Shown one piece after another: positions 1-5,743 of a DNA stretch of 7,077 nt (positions are counted from its first letter, which is position 1; each line of letters starts with the position of its first letter). The notes under the pieces were generated by a model. It had not been told where the DNA came from. It saw only the letters and a list, made by a program, of their open reading frames with translations, and searched no databases. Origin of the DNA: Thioalkalivibrio nitratireducens. Its GTDB lineage: Bacteria > Pseudomonadota > Gammaproteobacteria > Ectothiorhodospirales > Ectothiorhodospiraceae. The position numbers and the translations under genes are program-made. The stretch spans positions 1-7,077 of the forward strand of contig JAABSN010000174.1 of NCBI GenBank assembly GCA_011390385.1, in the 5' to 3' direction.

Positions 1-1572
1 GCCAAGTTCGCCATCGGAGAGCTTGTTGTCCAGTTCGACATATTGTCCGCCCCGCGCGGTGACCCCGGCAACGGTCTCTTCCAGCGCAGACCCCAGCCCG
101 GCCGCGTCGATACCGATACGGAAGGTGGTGAGCAGTTCACGCAACTGCCGGTAGGCGTCATTGAGCCCCTGCCGTAACTCGTTCAGTGCTGCATCGATGT
201 CGGACTTTCCGCCCGAGCCCTTCACGGCCGCATGCACGCGCGCGACCTGAATTTTCAGGTAACTCAATGCCTGCGCCAGCGAATCGTGCAGTTCCCGGGC
301 GATCGCCGTGCGTTCCTCGAGCAGTGCCAGCCGGCGGCTCTCGATGGCGCGACGCTGACTCGCGATTGCGATCCCGAGATGCCGTGCAATGGCTTCGACC
401 AACTGCAACTGCCAGGGCTCGGGCGTCATCCCGGGTGGGATCTGCATCCGCAGTAACGCATGGATCTCGGCACCGTCGTACAGGGGAATCGACAGGAGTC
501 TCGGTCCGCCGTCTTCGTCCTCCGCGTCGAGATGGACCTTGCCATGCGTGCGCCCCACGCAATCCATGCAGGTATGCTGCGTGCACAGCGGACCGATGAA
601 ACCCGGATCGTGATCCGAATCCGCCAGACGGAATCCCTTGCGTCCATCCGCCTCGAGCAGGCAAAGACTGCCACTGCCGAACCCGAGCAGCTTCTCCATC
701 TCGCTCAGGGTCTCGGTGTAGTTGGCCCGCGACAGGGTACCGTCGTGGAGATGGCTCAGGGAACGGTACATCAGTTCCAGCGAGCGGTTGCTGTATTCCA
801 GCGCCCGGGTCTTGTCCCGGACACGCTGTTCCAGGTCCTCGTAAGACCGGGAGAGATCGTGCGCCATCAGGTTGAACGCAGCACCGAGCTGGCCCAGTTC
901 ATCCTCGCCGGCGTGCCGGATGCGCCGGCTGAAATCGCCCTCGCGCACCGCCTGTGCCCCGGCCAGGAGTTCCTGCAACGGGTTCATCACGCCCCGGCGC
1001 AGGAACCAGACGGTAAACACGATGATCAGCAGCGTCAGAAACAGGCAGACACCCTGAATCAGGCGCAGCAACTGCACCTGCGCCTCGGTACGCTGTTCCA
1101 GCAGAAAGACCATGCGATCGACCTTCTGGACAAAACCATCGACCAGTCCACGCAACTCAACGTACGATTCGGCGTCAAGCGGCCGATCCAGGGCACGCAA
1201 CAGGGTCGGGCGGATTTCGCTGGCCCAGATACGCCCGACGTCGTCGTAGGCGGTGCGCGCGGGATGCGAAGGGCTGTCGGGCACGATGCGAGACAGCGGC
1301 TGCTCACCATAGTGCCGCTCGAACCGATCGAGCGCCATCTCCAGTTCGCGCCGGTGCGCCTGGCGGTCGTTGACCTGCGGCTTGAGCACCGTCGTGCTTG
1401 CATCATAGGTGGAATAGCGCAAGGTACCCGCGAGGTTGATCGCGGTCGCCGCCCCCCGGATCTGCTCGGCAATCAGCACCGACGAGACAATCCCGAAAAG
1501 ACCCATGGCCGCAACCAGCGACAACGCCAGACCCATGCGCCAGAGAAGAGACCGTTTGATACCACCGAGCAT
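1..1572 (-). CDS. narX: Nitrate/nitrite sensor histidine kinase, NarX family (3' end outside window)
   Basis: This is a membrane sensor kinase expected to detect periplasmic nitrate/nitrite and phosphorylate a NarL-type regulator. The frame is open for 524 codons from ATG at 1572 to the window edge; GAGGAA precedes the start by 4 nt. Domains in order: TM1 about residues 13-35; periplasmic four-helix sensor with a P-box at about 42-57 (AINLAGTLRYSTYD, Arg52 kept); TM2 about 171-191; HAMP about 192-245; coiled linker; GAF-like central module with a cysteine cluster (Cys330, Cys335, Cys338); and the HPK7-type H-box IARELHDSLAQALSYLKIQV with phospho-acceptor His429. ELLTTFRI at about residue 500 also matches NarX/NarQ proteins. 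The catalytic ATPase domain is missing only because the window ends. It lies 130 bp downstream of the second ccmI-like gene on the same strand; a narL partner would be expected further left but is not visible. NarQ is the alternative, but the Cys cluster and overall match favour NarX. Confidence 0.93.
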   Translation of the reverse strand, partial: MLGGIKRSLLWRMGLALSLVAAMGLFGIVSSVLIAEQIRGAATAINLAGTLRYSTYDASTTVLKPQVNDRQAHRRELEMALDRFERHYGEQPLSRIVPDSPSHPARTAYDDVGRIWASEIRPTLLRALDRPLDAESYVELRGLVDGFVQKVDRMVFLLEQRTEAQVQLLRLIQGVCLFLTLLIIVFTVWFLRRGVMNPLQELLAGAQAVREGDFSRRIRHAGEDELGQLGAAFNLMAHDLSRSYEDLEQRVRDKTRALEYSNRSLELMYRSLSHLHDGTLSRANYTETLSEMEKLLGFGSGSLCLLEADGRKGFRLADSDHDPGFIGPLCTQHTCMDCVGRTHGKVHLDAEDEDGGPRLLSIPLYDGAEIHALLRMQIPPGMTPEPWQLQLVEAIARHLGIAIASQRRAIESRRLALLEERTAIARELHDSLAQALSYLKIQVARVHAAVKGSGGKSDIDAALNELRQGLNDAYRQLRELLTTFRIGIDAAGLGSALEETVAGVTARGGQYVELDNKLSDGELG

Positions 1573-1702
1573 AAGGTTCCTCGAGCATGGCCGGGCCATC
1601 CTTGAGCGCCCAACCTGTCCAAACGAGGTATTCAACACCTAAGCATAGATGGTTATTTCAGTGGTAGTCGTGCTTTGTGAACGATCCGCCGCAAACCTGC
1701 GT
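1573..1702 (-). promoter_or_regulatory. narX upstream leader/possible promoter region
   Basis: This 130 bp gap lies between the stop of the short ccmI-like gene and the narX start. It is less GC-rich in its middle than its neighbours. A -10-like TATGCT lies at 1647-1642 on the minus strand, but no good -35 hexamer is seen 16-18 nt upstream. One heptamer, TACCACT (1666-1660, minus strand), loosely resembles a NarL site, but there is no inverted partner. No convincing terminator follows the upstream gene, so read-through from the ccm operon is possible. Assigning a separate narX promoter is a guess from spacing and composition. Confidence 0.3.
1580..1606 (-). other. Hairpin in narX leader touching the Shine-Dalgarno site
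   Basis: A perfect 6-bp inverted repeat (ATGGCC and GGCCAT, separated by one base) is flanked by further partly complementary arms (CTC and GAG at the outside, with two mismatches). As RNA it would give a 5-bp core stem with a 3-nt loop plus an outer stem. Its 3' arm includes 1582-1580, the GAG of the GAGGAA ribosome binding site of narX. It could mask the site or be a protein-binding palindrome, or it could be chance in GC-rich DNA. Confidence 0.35.
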
Positions 1703-2572
1703 TCATTCTCTCGCGGCGAGGCGTGATTCCACCTCGATCAGGTTGGCCCGGATCACTGCGGCGTTTTCGGATTCAGCCGGAAGCAGACGCGCAAGCCGCT
1801 CCCAGTGATCACGGGCACCGCGATAGTGGCCCGCGCGAAAGTCCGCGGTTCCGGCCAGCCAGAGCCCGACGACATGGTTCGGTTCAATCTCGAGTGCGCG
1901 CTGGATCAGGTCGCGGGGCCGACCTTCGAGGCTACCTCCGGTGACGGTCCCAAGCAGATCGGCATAGTCGACGAGGATATCAGCGTCCTGGTTACCGCCA
2001 TGTTCGAGTGACTGCGCGTACGCCTGTACCGCTGCCCGGTTCTGGCCGATCGCCGCGTAGGCACGACCGAGCAACGCCCAGCCAACCGGATCGTCGGGGG
2101 ATTTCTCCAGCCGATCACGCAAGGTGGTGATGACCATGTCGATATCACCCGAGGCATCGGTCACCGGCGCTTGCGCGGCAACCTGCTGGGGTGGATCCAG
2201 CGCCTGGGGTCCGCCGCCATAGCCCTGGTAGATCAACGCGGCCAGACCGGGGATCAGCACCAGTGTCGTCACCAGCGCGTGCCAGCGCCAGGAGTTGCCG
2301 GCGCTGGCACGCGCCACCTCGTTGTTCGACATTTCCAGCAGGCTGCGTTGCAGATCGAGCCGGGCTGCGTTGTATTGGCTTTCCGAGAGCACGCCGTTCT
2401 GACGGTCGGCGTCCAGCTCGGCCATCTGGCTCCGGTAGATGGACAACCCGGTGGGGCCGCTTCCCGATGCCGGTACCGGAGCGCCGGGCTGCCGCCTGGT
2501 CACCAGGGGAAGAAAGACGAAGGCCAGGGCAACCGCTGTCAGCACCGCGGCCAGGAAGATAAAAGCGGTCAT
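1703..2572 (-). CDS. Short CcmI-like TPR protein (second CcmI paralogue, no C-terminal domain)
   Basis: A 289-residue inner-membrane protein related to CcmI/CycH, which holds apocytochrome c for heme ligation. TM1 spans about residues 3-24. The CcmI signature follows at about 46-75 (YRSQMAELDADRQNGVLSES, then AR). TM2 spans about 98-115, and a periplasmic TPR region about 140-285 with helices such as GWALLGRAYAAIGQNRAAVQ. It stops after the TPRs and lacks the roughly 110-residue C-terminal domain found in the longer CcmI upstream, so it resembles the TPR part of CcmI or NrfG with both membrane helices retained. The ATG at 2572 is well supported: GGAG lies 6 nt upstream and the membrane helix begins directly after it. 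It follows the second ccmG-like gene after a 218 bp gap that holds a repeat. A dedicated chaperone for a particular cytochrome is plausible but inferred. Confidence 0.85.
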   Translation of the reverse strand: MTAFIFLAAVLTAVALAFVFLPLVTRRQPGAPVPASGSGPTGLSIYRSQMAELDADRQNGVLSESQYNAARLDLQRSLLEMSNNEVARASAGNSWRWHALVTTLVLIPGLAALIYQGYGGGPQALDPPQQVAAQAPVTDASGDIDMVITTLRDRLEKSPDDPVGWALLGRAYAAIGQNRAAVQAYAQSLEHGGNQDADILVDYADLLGTVTGGSLEGRPRDLIQRALEIEPNHVVGLWLAGTADFRAGHYRGARDHWERLARLLPAESENAAVIRANLIEVESRLAARE

Positions 2573-2790
2573 GCAAGACTCCAGCTATCGGACAGGGAAC
2601 AACGGCTTTCCGGCGTCCCGAAGATCCCGTTTCCATCAGTCATTCTCATGAGGTGCTCCCCGGAACATGAAACGATGAGCCACGGAAAGCACGGACAGAC
2701 ACCGAAAAGGGTTTGATCGGTTTCATGTTCCGTGATTTCCGTGTTCTTCCGTGGCTGCGCTTTCACGCTCAGGATCCAGGGCAGGGACGA
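2573..2790. other. 218 bp gap between ccmG-like and ccmI-like paralogues
   Basis: No gene is supported here. Short open frames that cross it on both strands have no family resemblance and are products of the repeat. Besides the repeat at 2661-2756, the only clear signal is the ribosome binding site GGAG ahead of the downstream ATG. No terminator with a U-tract is seen on the minus strand, so co-transcription of the flanking genes remains possible. Confidence 0.6.
2661..2756. repeat. Intergenic repeat with interleaved inverted repeats and ~10-bp-spaced CACGGAA units
   Basis: The element sits in the 218 bp gap between the two paralogue genes. Inverted repeat A is 13 bp and perfect: CGGAACATGAAAC at 2661-2673 and its complement at 2720-2732. 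Inverted repeat B is 10 bp and perfect: AGCCACGGAA at 2678-2687 and its complement at 2747-2756. The left arm carries CACGGAA-like units starting at 2681, 2690 and 2700; the right arm carries TTCCGTG units starting at 2728, 2737 and 2747, so spacing is about 9-10 bp. The order A-B-A'-B' means the two stems cannot both form as simple nested hairpins. It resembles, from memory, dispersed non-coding repeats common between genes of proteobacteria. A role as an mRNA stabiliser, attenuator or partial terminator is inferred. Confidence 0.65.
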
Positions 2791-3330
2791 TCACGATTCG
2801 ATCTGCAGTTGTCGGTACAACGGGATCAGCTGCCGGTGCACCACATCATCACGCAGCGGACCCACATGCTTGAAGCGCACGATCCCGTTCCGGTCGACCA
2901 GGAAGGTCACAGGTGTTGCATGGGCGCCCCATTGCCCGCTGACGCGGCCATCGGGGTCATATCCCACCGCGTGGAACGGGTCGCCACCACGTTGCAGGTA
3001 CGCCAGGGCCTGATCCCGCTCGTCGCGAAAATTGAGCCCGAACACCAGGACTCCCATCCGGCGCAGCCCTTCCAGCGTGGGACGTTCCTGACGACACGTT
3101 GTGCACCACGACGCCCATACGTTGACCAGCGCCGGCGAACCCAGCATGTCGGCCCTGGCCAATCGCGCTTCCGGGTCGTGCAATGTCGGCAGGTCGAAGT
3201 CCGGGGCTTCTCGGCCGACCAACGGCTCCGGCACGTTGACGATGTTCCAGACGAGCCCCGCCGCAAGGGCACCGACCAGCACGACCAGCAACAGGACCGG
3301 GATGAATGTCAGCAGCACCCGCGTACGCAT
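2791..3330 (-). CDS. CcmG/DsbE-type periplasmic thioredoxin (second paralogue)
   Basis: A 179-residue membrane-anchored thiol:disulfide oxidoreductase of the CcmG/DsbE family, which keeps CcmH or apocytochrome cysteines reduced in the periplasm. A signal anchor spans about residues 5-28, followed by the family motif PLVGREAPDFDLP at 36-48. The active site is WASWCTTC (Cys76, Cys79), followed by RQE. The cis-proline loop is HATPVTFLVD (Pro140), and FKHVGP at 153-158 is typical of CcmG. The usual Glu after the cis-proline (PET) is Val here. ATG at 3330 begins directly at the membrane anchor and is preceded by a GGGG-rich ribosome binding site. It lies 87 bp downstream of the full-length ccmI, the first loose joint after a tightly packed operon. 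It is a divergent paralogue of the CcmG encoded at 5225-5743. TlpA/ResA-like is an alternative family name, but the motifs fit CcmG best. Confidence 0.9.
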   Translation of the reverse strand: MRTRVLLTFIPVLLLVVLVGALAAGLVWNIVNVPEPLVGREAPDFDLPTLHDPEARLARADMLGSPALVNVWASWCTTCRQERPTLEGLRRMGVLVFGLNFRDERDQALAYLQRGGDPFHAVGYDPDGRVSGQWGAHATPVTFLVDRNGIVRFKHVGPLRDDVVHRQLIPLYRQLQIES

Positions 3331-3417
3331 GATTCACCCCGTCCCGATAACCCGCCGGCACCGTTTCTCAACCGAGAGCGGCAGGATGCTCAACAGGTCC
3401 TTGCTCACGGACCGCAC

Positions 3418-4689
3418 TCAGGGCCGAACGGTATCAATGGTAAGAAGCACATCGCCACGGCCCACCGCCACACCTTCCAGAGTGCCCTCGAGGTCGCCCG
3501 GTCGCGCCTGCGCATCGCCGTGCCGCGTCACCCTCGCCACCAGCGTGATGCTCTCGTGGTTCGACAGAACGTGGTCGGGGCTCAGGGCCAGCGTATCATC
3601 GAGCGTGAACGCGACCGGCAACTGGTCCAGCCTTGTGCGCAGCGCAGCCAGGGGCGGGCCGCCACCGGTTGCCGTGCGCGCGAACAGATAGACCGTGTCG
3701 CCAGGATCGGCCTGCCCGGCCAGTTCCGGCGCCAGTTCGACCCGACCGCCGATGGTGCCCAGCGCAGTGGCATCCGCCCCCTGCTCCCCGAACGCCTCGG
3801 CATGCCCGAGCCCGCGTGCCTGCCGCACCATGGCGGCCAACTCCGCATGCGCCGGCGTGCCCTCCGGCGTCTGTGCCAGAAGCTGGTTCCAGTAGTAGCC
3901 AGCGGTCGTGTACTCCTGATTCTGGTAGGCATGGATGCCAGACATTTCCAACGCCTTCGGATCCTCGGGATCGAGGACCAGCGCTTCACGCACCAATTGA
4001 ATCGGCCGGCCGCTCAGATCGCGGCCCGCGTTCACGGCCATGGCCTCGGCATATCCGGACATCACCACCGCCATATCGGGCATCAGCGCATAGGCTCGTT
4101 CATACGCGGATTCGGCATCCTCCCAACGGTCTCGCGCAATATAGGCGTTGGCCAGAAACACCCAACTGATCCCATCCTCCGGGTCCTTTCGCACGTTCTC
4201 TTCCAGGGTTGAAAGGGCCTCGTCCACCTGTTCCTCGAGCCGGGCCAGTGCCTCCTGCACCTTGCGTTCCCGGTCTTCCTCGGCCTGCTCGGCGACAGCG
4301 ACTTTCACGATGAATCCGGGTTCACCGGCCAGGAGATACAAGCCCAATGCCAGGGCGGGAATCACCGCAGCCAGAACACCGCCAAGGCGGCGGCGTTCCG
4401 GCATCGCATTGGCGGACGGAATCTCCGGGATCAACGCATCCTGTGCCAGCCGCGCCTCCAGATCGGCACGCGCCGTGTCAAGCTGGTTTTCACTGAGCAC
4501 ACCATTCCGGTGGTCTTCCTCCAGCTCCCGGTACTGGTCCCGGTACACGGCGATATTCAGCGCACGCCGGTCCAAATTCCGCTCGGCCGAGGGCCGCCGA
4601 AACAGGGGCGGTAACACCCACGCGAGAACGAAAACAAGAATCAGCAGAACCAGGATCCAGAAAGGCGCAACGGTAGCAATGGTATTCAA
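3418..4689 (-). CDS. ccmI: Cytochrome c biogenesis protein CcmI, full length
   Basis: CcmI (CycH) is the apocytochrome c chaperone of the CcmF-CcmH-CcmI heme ligase. The 423-residue product has TM1 at about residues 8-30, the conserved loop YRDQYRELEEDHRNGVLSEN (49-68), TM2 at about 102-121, a charged coiled segment (about 130-168), TPR repeats about 170-295 (WVFLANAYIARDRWEDAESA and later helices), and a C-terminal beta-rich domain about 312-423 with RVELAPELAG, PGDTVYLFAR and FTLDDTLALSP, as in long CcmI and E. coli CcmH. No ATG lies near the N-terminus. A TTG at 4689, 8 nt after GAGGGG and 5 nt after the ccmH stop, gives MNTIATVAPF directly before TM1 and is chosen. Longer in-frame starts up to 4905 would overlap ccmH and add non-family sequence. 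Confidence 0.93.
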   Translation of the reverse strand: MNTIATVAPFWILVLLILVFVLAWVLPPLFRRPSAERNLDRRALNIAVYRDQYRELEEDHRNGVLSENQLDTARADLEARLAQDALIPEIPSANAMPERRRLGGVLAAVIPALALGLYLLAGEPGFIVKVAVAEQAEEDRERKVQEALARLEEQVDEALSTLEENVRKDPEDGISWVFLANAYIARDRWEDAESAYERAYALMPDMAVVMSGYAEAMAVNAGRDLSGRPIQLVREALVLDPEDPKALEMSGIHAYQNQEYTTAGYYWNQLLAQTPEGTPAHAELAAMVRQARGLGHAEAFGEQGADATALGTIGGRVELAPELAGQADPGDTVYLFARTATGGGPPLAALRTRLDQLPVAFTLDDTLALSPDHVLSNHESITLVARVTRHGDAQARPGDLEGTLEGVAVGRGDVLLTIDTVRP

Positions 4690-4694
4690 GGAAA

Positions 4695-5228
4695 TTACCC
4701 CTCTTCTTTGTGCTGAGGCCGGGAAACCGTTCCGGAGTCGGACGGTGGCCCGGCGTCGTTGAAATCGTCGTTCCGAAGCAATTGCGCCGCCTGACGCAGG
4801 GCGTCGGGACTCAAGTCGCCCTGCGCGCCTGGATTCTGACGTCGGTACAGCGTTGCCAGGGCCAGTCCACCACCGAGGAGCAGAAACGCCAGCGGACCGC
4901 CCCATAGCGCATAGGTCAGAGGCTTCAGCGGCGGACGGTAGAGGACGAAATCACCGTAACGCGCAACCAGCGACTCGACCACTGCATCGTCGTTCATTCC
5001 GGCCCGCATCATTTCCCGAATCTCCTCGCGCAGATCGAGCGCGAGCGACGCCCGGGATTCGGCCAGCGATTCGTTCTGGCAGACGACGCAGCGCAGATCT
5101 TCCGCCAGGTGGTTCAAACGGGCCTCCAGCATCGGGTCATCGGCATTGGGGGCAGCGGGCACACTGCCGGCCCCTGTCGCCGGAAACAGGAAAAGGAACA
5201 GCATGATCGGGACGAGGTAACGGTTCAC
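4695..5228 (-). CDS. ccmH: Cytochrome c biogenesis protein CcmH (LRCxxC thiol protein)
   Basis: CcmH is a periplasmic, membrane-anchored thiol protein that works with CcmG to reduce apocytochrome CXXCH cysteines and belongs to the heme ligase complex. The 177-residue product has an N-terminal signal segment (about residues 3-22), the signature LRCVVCQNESLAES (Cys47, Cys50), a three-helix bundle, ARYGDFVLYRPP at 89-100, and a TM helix about 105-128. A polar C-terminal tail of about 48 residues follows. It is the short, single-domain form; the CcmI part fused to it in E. coli CcmH is encoded separately downstream. GTG at 5228 is chosen because it overlaps the ccmG stop as GTGA, has GGAG 8 nt upstream and starts directly at the signal sequence. 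An in-frame ATG at 5270 lies inside ccmG and adds residues unlike the family. Confidence 0.94.
   Translation of the reverse strand: MNRYLVPIMLFLFLFPATGAGSVPAAPNADDPMLEARLNHLAEDLRCVVCQNESLAESRASLALDLREEIREMMRAGMNDDAVVESLVARYGDFVLYRPPLKPLTYALWGGPLAFLLLGGGLALATLYRRQNPGAQGDLSPDALRQAAQLLRNDDFNDAGPPSDSGTVSRPQHKEEG
4698..4703 (-). promoter_or_regulatory. Ribosome binding site supporting the TTG start of ccmI
   Basis: GAGGGG lies inside the last codons of ccmH, 8 nt before the proposed TTG start of ccmI. It decides the start: the next in-frame Met (about residue 96) would delete TM1 and the conserved cytoplasmic loop. Translation is probably coupled to ccmH. Confidence 0.65.
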
Positions 5229-5743
5229 GCGCCCAACTCCGCCAGCAACGGCTGGAATTTCGCTTGCCACACAGCCGGCGTGATCGGACCCACGTGCTTC
5301 ATGCGGATCATCCCATCGCGGTCGATCACGAAGGTCTCCGGCGTCACGGTGACGCCGTAGCGGATCGCGATACGCCCGTCGCGGTCGTCGACCGCGGCGA
5401 CGTAGGGGCTGCCGTTGCGCGCCAGTAGCGGCGCGGCTTCACGATCCAGATCCTTCCAGGTCAGGCCGTAGACGGGCACGCGCCCGGCGACCATGCGTGG
5501 CAAATGCTCGTGTTCCTCGAGGCAGACACTGCACCAGGGTGCCCAGATGTTCAGCAGCCAGACCTCGCCGCGCACATCGGCCGGCGAGAAGGTCTCCCCG
5601 GTTCGTCCGACTACCGGCAGCGTGAAGTCAGGCGCTGGCCGGCCCACCAGCGGCGAGGGAACCTCCTTGGGGTTCAAATAGAGCCCGAAGTACAGGAACA
5701 CCCCGAGCGCGGCGAACACCAGCAACGGGATCCAGCGTTTCAT
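5225..5743 (-). CDS. ccmG: Thiol:disulfide interchange protein CcmG (DsbE)
   Basis: CcmG is the periplasmic thioredoxin-like reductant of the Ccm pathway; it receives electrons from DsbD/CcdA and passes them to CcmH or apocytochrome. The 172-residue product has a signal anchor (about residues 4-21), PSPLVGRPAPDFTLP at 29-43, active site WAPWCSVC (Cys71, Cys74) followed by LEEHEHL, the intact cis-proline loop TPETFVID (Pro135), and MKHVGP at 148-153. Length and motif order match E. coli CcmG. ATG at 5743 overlaps the ccmF stop (ATGA), with GAGGGGG just upstream inside ccmF; this suggests translational coupling. An upstream in-frame ATG at 5887 lies within ccmF and is rejected. Compared with the paralogue at 2791-3330, this copy keeps the Glu in PET and is the likely housekeeping CcmG. 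Confidence 0.95.
   Translation of the reverse strand: MKRWIPLLVFAALGVFLYFGLYLNPKEVPSPLVGRPAPDFTLPVVGRTGETFSPADVRGEVWLLNIWAPWCSVCLEEHEHLPRMVAGRVPVYGLTWKDLDREAAPLLARNGSPYVAAVDDRDGRIAIRYGVTVTPETFVIDRDGMIRMKHVGPITPAVWQAKFQPLLAELGA

Noticed and set aside
1403..1588. 61-codon minus-strand frame starting at 1588, just upstream of narX
   Set aside because: It overlaps narX out of frame, has no clear ribosome binding site and shows no recognisable features; it is a shadow of the narX N-terminus.
460..1605. Open frame of 381 codons on the plus strand opposite narX
   Set aside because: It is antisense to a well-supported NarX kinase, is rich in Gln/Arg/His as expected for a mirror of a GC-rich gene, and shows no family motif.
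1691..1702. Possible terminator after the short ccmI (CGCA AACC TGCG)
   Set aside because: The stem is only 4 bp and no U-tract follows in the minus-strand transcript.
2713..2726. FNR/ANR-like site TTGAT-N4-TTCAT in the repeat
   Set aside because: Only one half-site is perfect, it lies inside the repeat element, and no -10-like sequence sits at the expected distance on the minus strand; a chance match is likely.
2713..4212. Open frame of 499 codons on the plus strand opposite ccmI and the second ccmG
   Set aside because: It is antisense to two clear genes and begins inside the intergenic repeat. Its translation is low in hydrophobic structure and has no recognisable domain.
4690..4905. Longer N-terminus for ccmI starting as far up as 4905
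   Set aside because: It would overlap most of the 3' half of ccmH, and the added 72 residues are Arg-rich and not found in CcmI; the TTG start fits the ribosome binding site and the membrane helix.
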